The position numbers and the translations under genes are program-made. From positions 186,001 through 250,000 of the forward strand of contig CBCYME010000019.1 in assembly GCA_965183835.1 (NCBI GenBank): 64,000 bases of DNA, read 5' to 3'. Positions within the stretch are counted from its first letter, which is position 1. Every line of letters begins with the position of its first letter. Below are positions 25,382-33,981 of this stretch, piece by piece. The notes beneath the pieces were generated by a model. It was not told where the DNA came from. It did not search any database and worked only from the letters and a program-made list of their open reading frames with translations. The stretch is from OMPR01 sp965183835. GTDB taxonomy: Bacteria; Pseudomonadota; Alphaproteobacteria; Rhodobacterales; Rhodobacteraceae.

Positions 25382-26673
25382 AGGACACAACTGAGGTCCC
25401 AGCGCGCCCGTTTGACCCGCATCGTCGGGGTGCCTCCCCCGCCATGAAGGAGGTGGTTCAGGAGGTGCTGCAGCAAATGGGTAGCTATGAGTATTACTAT
25501 GACACTCGCAAACGAAAGCGCAGTGCAACGGCTCAGACGACGTATGAGGCCACGGTTGAAGCCATCGTCTGCGATCTGGTTTACCGTGAGTTAGAGGTCC
25601 CGGGTGGGCACATACATGTCACTCAGAGCAACAGAATCCTGCGCAAGAAATCACGCTACAAGGGTGTGGCGCTTGGCAAAACGCTACCGGACGTGTTGGA
25701 GGTGATGGCGGCCGAAGACATGGGCTTTGTTGATATCACACCGGGACAGCGCAAGTACGCAATCAAAGATGAAGCCCTAGCCTTTGCAGTCACAGGTAAA
25801 CAGACAACTCTTGCGGCGGGACGGAAGTTCCCAAGCTGGATTGAACGCTCCGGCCTCACCTTTGGAGACATCGGGCGCTCCCGTGACGAAGAGTTAATTC
25901 TGCTTAGAGGGCCGAAACCCAGAGACGACACACCCGGCGAACTGGTCGAATACAACGACACAGAAGAGACAAACACCCTCAGGCAGCTGATGCAGACCAT
26001 CAACGCATGGCTGGATCAGGCCGAGATCGAGTGTTCTGATCCTACAATCAACTTGGATGACCGTCACCAAAAGCGGATATTCAATAACGCCGACTTTGCT
26101 CAGGGTGGCAGGCTCTATGGTGGGTTCTGGCAACGTATGAAGCACGCCTAGCGCCTTGAAGGCATCCTCCTAGACGGCGACAGCATCATTGAGTTGGACT
26201 ATGGCCAGATGGGTCTCTTGCTGCTCTACGGATTGGAGGCGGCCACGCCTCCCGCTGGTGATCTTTACGATCTGTCTGAGTATGGCATACCTGTCAGTTG
26301 TCGTCCTGGCATCAAGAAGGTCATTCAGGCAGGCATCAATGCCAGCAAGCCACTTGGTCGGATGCCAAAGGGGGCCAGAAAGATCATTCCCAACAGAATA
26401 TCGCTGGCGGGGGTGTTGGCAGCAGTCGGTAAGCGGCATCCGTTGATTGCCCACCGGTTTGGTGCCGGGGTTGGCATGCTGCTCATGCGCAAAGAGGCCG
26501 ATATCCTTGTTGATGTGCTGCTTGCCCTGAAAGACAGGAACATCACAGCCCTGCCAATTCATGACGCTGTGCTCGTAAACGGGAACCACGAGGCTGAAGC
26601 AAAGGACGTCATGATCAGGGTGTTCAGGGAGCATGTGGGGCTGACCCCCGAGATTAGTGTAGAGTATCCCTGA
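25378..26673 (+). pseudogene. Polymerase-like gene of the tRNA-Asn island, interrupted by an in-frame TAG
   Basis: A single 432-codon frame starting with GTG (4-base overlap with the integrase) has one in-frame TAG at 26149-26151 (codon 258). The N-terminal half has no recognisable domain. From about 240 it reads FAQGGRLYGGFW; after the stop come IELDYGQM (Asp274), RPGIKKVIQAG (about 309-319) and PIHDAVLV (His395-Asp396). This order of an Asp motif, a basic helix and a HD motif resembles motifs A, B and C of family A DNA polymerases and single-subunit RNA polymerases, though the final HD is followed by Ala rather than Glu. I do not recognise the exact family. As it stands translation would end at residue 257, before the motifs. 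Confidence 0.6.
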
Positions 26674-26897
26674 TAAGGTAAGGGGATATGTATGTAAGAG
26701 TATATATGTACATATAAGGTAATGATATTATTAGATTTATATGCTTATTAAAAGATATATTCATAATATATTAAGCAACCTAAGGTAACCCTTTAACCCC
26801 TCCTCATATATGGGACCCGTATGGGGGTGGGAGGAAGTGTTTAGCGACGAAAGCAGACGTTCGCTGCGAACAGATGCAATGACCGAGATGCGGACAG
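26674..26897. other. AT-rich non-coding stretch after the polymerase-like gene
   Basis: No gene is seen. Bases about 26690-26785 are strongly AT-rich, with repeated ATAT and TTATA runs, in contrast to the surrounding DNA. They are followed by a C/G-rich stretch with CCCGTATGGGGG. This could be a replication or transfer region of the element or simple decay. Confidence 0.4.
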
Positions 26898-27219
26898 GGA
26901 CGAAACCGCTCTCGCGGTATTAGCGCTTTTGGCGTGTGTTGCGCATAGATTGGAGCGCAATGATTTTGTGAACTGACGAACCTGTTGGACGATTGAAACC
27001 TTCTCAATCTGACCAATAGGAGGTTTCAATGTCAGACCAATATGTACCAGCGCTGCGCCAGCGGTTTCTCGAAGATATGCAGATCAAGGGACTGCAGTCG
27101 AAGACGCAAACGATGTATCTGCGAGGGATGCGGGATTTTACACGGTTTCTGGGACACGCACCGGATAGCGCGACGCCGGAAGAACTGCGGGCGTTCCAAC
27201 TCGATATGAAGGCGCGTGG

Positions 27220-27244
27220 TGAACCAGACCGGGTTTACCGGAGA
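27220..27244 (+). repeat. Left terminal inverted repeat of the IS3-family element
   Basis: 25 bases starting TGAACCAGACCGGG, an exact inverse match to 28511-28535. Confidence 0.93.
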
Positions 27245-27267
27245 GCATGAAGCTTGGAAGGTAAGTC

Positions 27268-27600
27268 ATGACCAAAGGAAATTCAGGGAACCGTTTTTCG
27301 ACAGAAGTTCGGGCGCGCGCAGTGCGTTTGGTGCTTGAGAATGAAGCGGATTATAAGACGCGATCTGAGTGCTTCAGATCAATTTCGCAGAAGATAGGAT
27401 GCAGCCCCGAAACGCTTCGGGACTGGGTCAACAAGCAGGCGGTTGAGACCGGGGATCGGGAGGGTTTGACGCTGTCTGAGCGGGCGCAGATGAAAGAGCT
27501 TCAGCGCGAAGTCCGTGAGCTGCGCCAGGCCAATGACATTCTGCGTAAGGCCTCAGCTTTTTTCGCGGCGGCGGACCTCGACCGCCTACGGAAGAGATGA
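27268..27600 (+). CDS. IS3-family transposase OrfA
   Basis: A 110-residue helix-turn-helix protein: FSTEVRARAVRLVLEN, then CSPETLRDWVNK as recognition helix, then a leucine-zipper-like tail (MKELQREVRELRQANDIL). It binds the terminal inverted repeats and is needed to form the OrfAB transposase. The stop overlaps the OrfB start by 4 bases (ATGA), so coupling or a -1 frameshift can join the two products; no clear slippery A-run is seen at the overlap. Confidence 0.92.
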   Translation: MTKGNSGNRFSTEVRARAVRLVLENEADYKTRSECFRSISQKIGCSPETLRDWVNKQAVETGDREGLTLSERAQMKELQREVRELRQANDILRKASAFFAAADLDRLRKR

Positions 27601-28499
27601 TCATGTTCATAGACGACCATCGTGAGCATCTTGGCGTCGAGGCGATTTGCAAGGTTTTGCCGATCGCGCCGTCCACATATTACCACCACAAATCGATTGA
27701 GTTTAATCCTGAGAAAGCCTCTGCCCGCGCAAAGCGTGATGCCTTCTTAATGACCAGGATCACCCATTTCTGGGAGAAGAGCAGGAAGCGATATGGGGCC
27801 GTGAAAGTTTGGCATGACTTGCTTGATGAGGGCACTGTCGTCGCCCGTTGCACGGTTGTTCGCCTCATGAAAGGCATGGGAATACAGGGAATTACACGCG
27901 GTGATGTGACAACGACGAAGAGCAACCCTGCCTTGCCGTGCCCTGAAGACAAGGTGAACCGAAAGTTCAAGGCACCGGCACCGAACATTCTCTGGGTAGC
28001 TGACTTCACCTACGTCAGAACCGCCGTCGGCTTCGTGTATGTTGCGTTCATCATTGATGTCTTCGCGCGCTACATCGTTGGCTGGAAGGTCTCTTCCTCT
28101 CCCAATGCCCAGATGGTGCTTGATGCTTTGGATCAAGCGTTGGCGGCGCGTCAACCAGATCCCAAAACCCTTATCCATCATAGCGACAGAGGCGTTCAAT
28201 ATCTGTCGATCAAGTACACAGAGCGCCTCGAGGAAGCCAAAATCGATCCGTCAGTCGGCAGCGTCGGTGACAGCTATGACAATGCGATGGCCGAGACAAT
28301 CAACGGTCTCTACAAGGCTGAGGTCATCGAGCACGAGGGCCCGTGGCAAGGCAAAAAAGACGTCGAATTGGCAACGCTCGATTGGGTCCATTGGTTCAAT
28401 CACGAACGCCGTTTTGGACCCATCGGATACATCGCCCCAGCACAAGCAGAAAGGAGCTACTATGACAGTCTAAACGCCGTTACTCTCGCAGCAGAATAG
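27597..28499 (+). CDS. IS3-family transposase OrfB (DDE integrase domain)
   Basis: A 300-residue rve-type integrase. An N-terminal HTH_21-like segment (APSTYYHHKS) precedes the DDE catalytic core: Asp in WVADFTYV, Asp in IHHSDRGVQYLS, and Glu in DNAMAETINGLYK. No stop or frameshift is visible, so the element should be transposition-competent. Confidence 0.94.
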   Translation: MIMFIDDHREHLGVEAICKVLPIAPSTYYHHKSIEFNPEKASARAKRDAFLMTRITHFWEKSRKRYGAVKVWHDLLDEGTVVARCTVVRLMKGMGIQGITRGDVTTTKSNPALPCPEDKVNRKFKAPAPNILWVADFTYVRTAVGFVYVAFIIDVFARYIVGWKVSSSPNAQMVLDALDQALAARQPDPKTLIHHSDRGVQYLSIKYTERLEEAKIDPSVGSVGDSYDNAMAETINGLYKAEVIEHEGPWQGKKDVELATLDWVHWFNHERRFGPIGYIAPAQAERSYYDSLNAVTLAAE

Positions 28500-28510
28500 G
28501 AACTAAACTG

Positions 28511-28535
28511 TCTCCGGTAAACCCGGTCTGGTTCA
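28511..28535 (-). repeat. Right terminal inverted repeat of the IS3-family element
   Basis: 25 bases whose reverse complement equals 27220-27244. It is followed by the TGG target duplication. Confidence 0.93.
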
Positions 28536-29231
28536 TGGGGTCGGTGCGCCAACGTTCAACAACCGACTAACGGTATTGAGTTTCTTTTTTGCGGCGACCT
28601 GTCCGCGGCCTGAGATGAAGCGGCACATGCGGTATCAGCGAGCAGCCAAGAAGATCCCAGTGGTACTGAGCGCCGAAGAAGTCACCCGCATTATCGAAGC
28701 AGCACCAGGGCCCGGGCTGAGATACCGCGCAGCCTTCAGCGTGGCTTATGGTGGCGGGTTACGGGCAAGCGAAGTCACCCATCTCAAGGTCGGTGATATT
28801 GACAGCGACCGGATGCTGATCCGGATTGAGCAAGGCAAGGGGCGCAAAGACCGGCAGGTCATGTTGTCGCCCAGCCTGCTGGACCTGTTGCGCGACTATT
28901 ATCGAGAAGCCCGCCCGAGGGGTTGGATGTTCTCAGGTCGTAATCGGGTTGATCCAATCTCGACGCGGCAGTTCAACCGTGCCTTCAAGGTCGCTTGCGA
29001 TTTTGCGGAGATCAAAAAGACCGTGTCGCCCCACGCTTTGCGGCATAGTTTTGCCACACATCTGCTGGAGAGCGGGACAGACATCCGGGTGATCCAAGTG
29101 TTGTTGGGCCATGCGAAACTGGAGACAACAACGATCTATACCAAGGTGGCGACCAAGACGATCCAGAACGTGACCAGTCCGCTTGATCTTCTGGTGCGAA
29201 GAAAGGCTGGCCCTGGTTAATCCCTACTCAG

Positions 29232-30434
29232 ATGGGTCGCCCGATACTGGAGGTCGCGGACATCTTCCGCGCCCATGGGCCAGCTTATCGCCGGGAACAT
29301 GCCGGGCATCTAAACCTGCCAAAGCTGAAGGTGATGTCCGCAGTCGAGAACTGTCGGACTGCCGCCCTCGGCGGTCACGTTGCGGCTTGCACCAAATGCG
29401 ATCATCAGCACATCGCCTATAACTCGTGTCGCAATCGGCACTGCCCGAAGTGCCAAGGCGCTGCGGCGCAGGACTGGATGGAGGCGCGCATGGAAGACCT
29501 GTTGCCAGTGGAGTACTTCCATGTGGTCTTCACCTTACCTTCGGAAATCGCTGACATCGCTTATCAAAACAAGGCGGCTGTCTACGGTCTGCTGTTTAAG
29601 GCATCATCCGAGACGCTTCGGATAATTGCAGCCGACCCCAAACACCTCGGCGCAAAGATCGGCATGTCATCGGTGCTGCATACATGGGGCTCGGCGATGA
29701 CGCATCATCCGCACGTCCATGTCATCGTGCCGGGTGGCGGATTGTCATCTGGCGGCAAGCGCTGGATCGCCTGTCGACCCGGGTTCTTCCTGCCAGTGAA
29801 GGTGCTGTCACGGCTGTTCCGACGCTTATTTATCGAAGGGCTGACCAGATTGCACAAGGTGGGCAAGCTGACGTTCTTTGGTAATCTGTCCAGTCTGGCC
29901 GATCCCGATGCCTTCGCATCACACCTTGCACCAATGCGCAAAATAAACTGGGTCGTTTATGCCAAACAACCCTTCGGCGGACCCGAAGCCGTGTTGGCCT
30001 ATCTGAGCCGCTACACGCACCGGATCGCGATCTCGAACCATCGCCTGATTAGTGCCGATGCCAACTCCGTAGCCTTCCGCTGGAAAGACTATCGCATCAA
30101 AAGCGGGGATAGGATGAAGACCATGCGCCTGACCACGGATGAGTTCATTCGCCGGTTCCTGATCCATGTCTTGCCCTCTGGCTTCCATCGTATCCGCCAC
30201 ACAGGCTTCCTCGCGAACGGTATACGCCGAGACAGGATCGCAAAGATCAGGTGTTTGCTTGATGCCGAACCAGAACCCACTCAAATGCCGGACGAAGCCA
30301 CAAACTCCGAACCCGACGATCCGCCCGTGCATCAGCCTTGCCCCAAATGCGGTGGTGCGATGATCATAGTTGAGATCTTCCTGCGCGGCCAAACACCCAA
30401 ATCCCGCGCTCCGCCATGGGAGGACGCAGCATGA
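29232..30434 (+). CDS. IS91-family Y2 HUH transposase (element A)
   Basis: A 400-residue rolling-circle transposase. The N-terminal zinc-binding domain has CTKC (53-56) and CRNRHCPKC (66-74). The HUH motif is HVH at 161-163 in MTHHPHVHVIVPGG. The paired catalytic tyrosines are Tyr256 and Tyr260 in LAYLSRYTHR (Y-x3-Y), the IS91 hallmark. A C-terminal CPKCGG zinc knuckle follows. It cuts one strand at oriIS and drives one-ended rolling-circle transfer. The gene is complete, 11 bases after the recombinase stop. Confidence 0.94.
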   Translation: MGRPILEVADIFRAHGPAYRREHAGHLNLPKLKVMSAVENCRTAALGGHVAACTKCDHQHIAYNSCRNRHCPKCQGAAAQDWMEARMEDLLPVEYFHVVFTLPSEIADIAYQNKAAVYGLLFKASSETLRIIAADPKHLGAKIGMSSVLHTWGSAMTHHPHVHVIVPGGGLSSGGKRWIACRPGFFLPVKVLSRLFRRLFIEGLTRLHKVGKLTFFGNLSSLADPDAFASHLAPMRKINWVVYAKQPFGGPEAVLAYLSRYTHRIAISNHRLISADANSVAFRWKDYRIKSGDRMKTMRLTTDEFIRRFLIHVLPSGFHRIRHTGFLANGIRRDRIAKIRCLLDAEPEPTQMPDEATNSEPDDPPVHQPCPKCGGAMIIVEIFLRGQTPKSRAPPWEDAA

Positions 30435-30971
30435 TACAACTAGAAAACCCGACCTTGCCTTGCACAAACGCCGGACCAATCAGTGCGGCCTTCTCAGGCA
30501 ATCCGAAGCCACATCACGCTTGCGGCGGCATCATGGGACACCAAATGGCAAAGTCATGCTGGGTAAATATACCGGCAAACGCCGCCCGTCGTCAAAATCC
30601 CGCTCGCTCTGCGCATCAAACGCTGCAGCCGTAACGCACAATCCCCATAGTAACGAAACCCGCCCGCGCTTTCCTCCTTGTCGGATTTGTCGCCGCTGCA
30701 GCTCGCGCTGACAGCAGCCACAAACCTTAGACAAAACCGACCTTAGGCGGCGACGGGTGACGTGTCGAAATCGGTTGAGGGCGGGCTTCGATGTTCAATT
30801 CTAAGAATGTCCGCTACCGTTGCTCAATCTGTTTTAAACAACAAGAACTAGCCTCCGGGCAAGTGGGAGCTGTCTAGCGGGATGAAGACTTCCGAGAGTA
30901 GGTGATCCGGATAACTGCAGACCGCTGCATTTCCTGGTCTGGGTAGCCAATACCAAGACTGAAGATTCGCT

Positions 30972-31961
30972 TCATGCTTGTTTCGCCATCGCCTCCAAAG
31001 GAGTTTCACCCGTCCAGCGTCGGTAAGCCCGTGTAAAATTCGATGCATGAGTAAAGCCAGTGCGAAGGGCAATTTCGGTCACCGTCATCTTGCCTTCACC
31101 GATTGCCGTAGTTGCATATTGTCTTCGTTGCTCATCCAGAATTACCTTGAATGATGTGCCTTCGCTGGAGAGTTTTCGGCTCAGCGCTTTGGGATGAAGT
31201 CGGCAAGCGCGGGCGGTTGTTGTGATATCGAGTTTGGGGTCACTCATGTTTTCGTTGCAAAAACTCTGAACCGCTTCTTTCAAGGTATCATACTCTTTGT
31301 TCGCCTCTGCTGGAGGGGAGGCACTGTGTGAATTCGCTTGGTTCATGACCATCCATCGTGAGGGAAAGCGCAACGTCAGCCCCATCTGTGAGCCAGCAAT
31401 CAAAGAAGAACGGGGGAGTAACCATTCGGGCACAACCGTTTCGTCTGCCACCACTGCAAGCACGTCTTTCGGATTCCATTCTTGACTCACACGTGGTCGG
31501 ATCTGCTCGATAAGAAGTGCCAGGGTAAGCGCGTCCGGCTGGGCCGGGTTAGCGTCGGGTTCGACTTTTCGGGTCATTTTCAGGGTCGCGTTTTGTCCGT
31601 CGTTTTCCAATCTGTAGTTGGTGGAATTCCCATAGGATCCGACAGAAATCAGAAAGCGGTCCAGCAGGTTGCCCACTGTTTGCTCGCTAGCCAGATCCTT
31701 TGTCACCGGTCCCATCGCATTTCGTGCCATGGTGCGCCCAACTGTTGCCCCCACAAACGGATCACCAAGTCGCGTGGCGATTTCGTCCATGGTCTCGTAG
31801 ATGGCTTTCACCGGAATGAGCCGATCAGAACCCGTTCTGATGGCACTGGTAATCTGCATGTCGTCCAACAAGAGGTCCACATCCCCGCCGCGATCTTCGA
31901 AGTGACGAATGAGCGGCATCAGGAGCGTGGCGCGAACCAATGGGGGAGATCTATCGGGCAT
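30972..31961 (-). CDS. AraC-family transcriptional regulator (arabinose-binding-like N-terminus)
   Basis: A 329-residue regulator. Residues about 10-200 fit the AraC_binding_2-like domain of OruR/ArgR-type regulators (VRATLLMPLIRHFEDRGGD). The C-terminal 100 residues form the double-HTH HTH_18 domain (ITTTARACRLHPKALSRKL, then VTEIALRTGFTHASNFTRAYRRWTG, given here in parts). It diverges from the M19-like gene across 240 bases and very likely controls that eight-gene operon. Its 3' side abuts the right end of IS91 element A, so it may mark the edge of the cargo. Confidence 0.9.
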   Translation of the reverse strand: MPDRSPPLVRATLLMPLIRHFEDRGGDVDLLLDDMQITSAIRTGSDRLIPVKAIYETMDEIATRLGDPFVGATVGRTMARNAMGPVTKDLASEQTVGNLLDRFLISVGSYGNSTNYRLENDGQNATLKMTRKVEPDANPAQPDALTLALLIEQIRPRVSQEWNPKDVLAVVADETVVPEWLLPRSSLIAGSQMGLTLRFPSRWMVMNQANSHSASPPAEANKEYDTLKEAVQSFCNENMSDPKLDITTTARACRLHPKALSRKLSSEGTSFKVILDEQRRQYATTAIGEGKMTVTEIALRTGFTHASNFTRAYRRWTGETPLEAMAKQA

Positions 31962-32201
31962 ATGGTAAATCTAGACCAATTGACTTGGCTTCGCCATTCA
32001 TTTGAGGACTGCAATGTGAGATTGTTGCGCTCTGAGGATAAGACAGTCGCCATATTCCAGTTTAAGTTCATACATGGATGTACCAGTTCAATCATGTTTT
32101 CAAATACGCGCACGAACGCCGTGTGGCTTGGAAAAATTTATCGCCAACCATAGCCAACCCTGCCGACGCAATGCGGGCGACATCACTCAAGAGGACACAC
32201 C
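31962..32201. promoter_or_regulatory. Divergent control region of the exported-protein operon
   Basis: 240 bases separate the AraC regulator and the M19-like gene starts. AGAGGA lies 8 bases before the ATG at 32202. AraC half-sites are expected here, but none can be defined by eye. Confidence 0.45.
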
Positions 32202-33443
32202 ATGTCAAACAAGAGCAAATTTTCCCGTCGTCAAATGATGGCCATGGCGGCGCAGTCTGCTGCTATCGCCCCTATGCTGGGAACTGCTGGGTGGGCACGC
32301 GAACTGGATGAGTATGGCGGGTTCAGCGGCAACAAGAACTTCAAATACATCAAAGCGCCGGCAACGGTCTATGACTTTGGCCTGACTCCGGAACAGGAAG
32401 AGCACGCCAAGGAGTTGCACGAATCCCTGATCATTTTTGACGGCCTGTCGGAATGCACGTTTTACCCGGAGTTCATCACCAACATGAAACGCGGCGGTGG
32501 GACATCGGGCAATTTCTCGATTGGGATATCGGACATGTTGCGCTGGACACCAGACACCGTTTTCAAACCGGAAGAATGGTGGAGTTGGGAAGCGCTGAAC
32601 AGGGATCTGGATGCGCTTTATCGCATGATGCACCTGTTCCAGGACGACGCGATGATGACGTTGAACCATGCGGATATTCTGGAAGCAAAGAAGACCGGCA
32701 AGGTCGGTTTCATGCCGGGAACGCAGAACACCAAGTTTCTGGATGACGCGGTAAATCGTCTGGACGAGATGCATCGCAAAGGTCTTCGCATTATCCAGAT
32801 TACCTATAATGCCACCAACGCCGTTGGCGCAGGTAGTGCAGAGGCGCCGGAAAACCGCTTTGGTCTCAGCCGCTTGGGGCACATGGTGGTTGAGCGGATG
32901 AACGAGGTTGGAATGCTGGTCGATACGGGGCACAGCTCGCCCGAAACGATGATACGTGCAGCGGAAGTGTCAACTAAACCCATCGTCATTTCGCATGCCG
33001 GGATGCTGTCAAAGGTCAACCAGACACGGGCGACAACGGATGAGGCCATCAAGACGGTCGCTGACAAAGGCGGCGTGATGGGGGTTATCAGCACACCCAC
33101 GGCTATTGCGGGAAGTGATAAATGCACGGTCGAGGATATGCTCGATAACGTCGATCACGCGGTTAACATTGCGGGCATTGATGGTGTCGGATTTGGTTCT
33201 GATTTCATTATCCCCGCGACATTCGAACAAATTCTGTCTGCCCCAGAATGGGACGAGGATGTCGTCGCAACTATCGGTGAGTTTGAGGTCTGGCCCTGGT
33301 CCGACGGGCATGTAGGATGGGAAAACAACTCGGCCTATCCAAACATGACCCGAGGACTGATCAAGCGCGGGTATTCGGATGAAGACATTGCCAAGATCAT
33401 GGGCGGCAACTTCCTGCGGGTCATCAAAGACACCATCGGATAA
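32202..33443 (+). CDS. Peptidase M19 (membrane dipeptidase)-like protein with Tat signal
   Basis: A 413-residue exported protein of the renal-dipeptidase family. A twin-arginine signal FSRRQMMAMAAQ is at 7-18. Family blocks retained are VDTGHSSPETM (metal His), ISHAGM (second His), the Arg region NQTRATTDE, and GVGFGSDF with the metal-coordinating Asp. The N-terminal metal motif, normally DGHxD, reads DGLSE at 80-84, and the bridging Glu (normally in GVEGG) is absent in VGFMPGTQN. The binuclear zinc site is therefore incomplete, and activity as a classical dipeptidase is doubtful. First gene of the operon. Confidence 0.85.
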   Translation: MSNKSKFSRRQMMAMAAQSAAIAPMLGTAGWARELDEYGGFSGNKNFKYIKAPATVYDFGLTPEQEEHAKELHESLIIFDGLSECTFYPEFITNMKRGGGTSGNFSIGISDMLRWTPDTVFKPEEWWSWEALNRDLDALYRMMHLFQDDAMMTLNHADILEAKKTGKVGFMPGTQNTKFLDDAVNRLDEMHRKGLRIIQITYNATNAVGAGSAEAPENRFGLSRLGHMVVERMNEVGMLVDTGHSSPETMIRAAEVSTKPIVISHAGMLSKVNQTRATTDEAIKTVADKGGVMGVISTPTAIAGSDKCTVEDMLDNVDHAVNIAGIDGVGFGSDFIIPATFEQILSAPEWDEDVVATIGEFEVWPWSDGHVGWENNSAYPNMTRGLIKRGYSDEDIAKIMGGNFLRVIKDTIG

Positions 33444-33495
33444 ACCAGCGGAAAGGAGGCCGGAGGCATGTTACGCTTCTGGTCGGCTCAACATC

Positions 33496-33981
33496 ATGCA
33501 TTGGTTGTTTCTGCTCTTGATCTCAATCTTAGCCCTGCCGGACGCGGCAGGTGCAATGGATGCGATTGGCAAGGTGCGCCGAGAGCGCCCAGTAAATCTG
33601 GACACCGCAACGGCTGTGACCACGAGATACGGAACGCTGCAAGCGTCTTACCAGACCGATTTCCTAGAAGTGCCGCTGAACGGTGTGCATTCGTGGCGAC
33701 TGTATTTGCAGGACAAGCAGGGCCAGCCTGTCACGGGCGCAGATATTGACCTGACGGCCGACATGCCGGAGCATTTGCACGGCATGACCACCACTCCTTT
33801 GGTTCAGCAGACTGATACGCCGGGCATGTACCTTGTTCGCGGAATGAACTTTCATATGCCGGGGTACTGGGAGGTCACTCTGGACATCTCAGGCGCAGGC
33901 AGTCGTCATCTGTTGCGCTTCAACTTGATTGTCGGGGAAAACCAATGCGCTCCGGGCAAGGGCGGTGCGGATGAAAGCTGA
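33496..33981 (+). CDS. FixH/YtkA-like exported protein
   Basis: A 161-residue protein with an N-terminal signal segment (LFLLLISILALPDAAGA) and an immunoglobulin-like YtkA/FixH domain (GQPVTGADIDLTADMPEH, then the HMPGYWEVTLDI strand with conserved GxW). Domains of this type bind or present metals or assist cytochrome assembly. ATG 33496 places the signal peptide at the very N-terminus. It lies 52 bases after the M19-like gene and overlaps the start of the di-heme peroxidase gene, suggesting the two act together. Confidence 0.75.
   Translation: MHWLFLLLISILALPDAAGAMDAIGKVRRERPVNLDTATAVTTRYGTLQASYQTDFLEVPLNGVHSWRLYLQDKQGQPVTGADIDLTADMPEHLHGMTTTPLVQQTDTPGMYLVRGMNFHMPGYWEVTLDISGAGSRHLLRFNLIVGENQCAPGKGGADES

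Larger units (their letters stand above)
27220..28535 (+). mobile_element. IS3-family insertion sequence inside IS91 element A
   Basis: A 1316-bp element bounded by perfect 25-bp inverted repeats beginning TGAACCAGACC. It is flanked by a 3-base direct repeat TGG (27217-27219 and 28536-28538). It carries overlapping orfA and orfB with a complete DDE domain and appears intact. Confidence 0.93.
27029..29220 (+). pseudogene. IS91-associated tyrosine recombinase, interrupted by IS3-family element
   Basis: The N-terminal part (27029 to about 27219) encodes a core-binding domain (TPEELRAFQLDMKARG). The C-terminal part resumes at 28539 and ends at 29220, with GGGLRASEVTHL (Arg), HALRHSFATHL (His-x-x-Arg) and LLGHAKLETTTIYTKV (His, Tyr). 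Removing the IS plus one copy of the 3-base target duplication rejoins ...CGT GGG GTC GGT... in frame and gives KARGVGAPTFNNRLTVLSFF, which aligns with the intact copies at 39686 and 42295. An ATG around 28576 could start a truncated protein that keeps the catalytic residues. Confidence 0.88.
26898..30730 (+). mobile_element. IS91-family element A, split by an IS3-family insertion
   Basis: The left end is set by similarity to the two other IS91 copies in the window (GGACGAA followed by CCGCT and GCGG, then about 130 bases to the recombinase start). It encodes a tyrosine recombinase (interrupted) and a Y2 HUH transposase (intact). The right end is placed near 30730 by weak similarity to the non-coding tail of the other copies (CAATCCCCATAG, then CCCGCCC and CTTCCTCC-like blocks), so this limit is approximate by some tens of bases. 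The proteins are clearly diverged from copies 1 and 2, so it is an older or different member. Confidence 0.75.

Noticed and set aside
24066..26673. Reassignment of TAG as a sense codon in the island
   Set aside because: Only two TAG codons are involved, the integrase also has a frameshift, and neighbouring genes on the chromosome use TAG as a normal stop.
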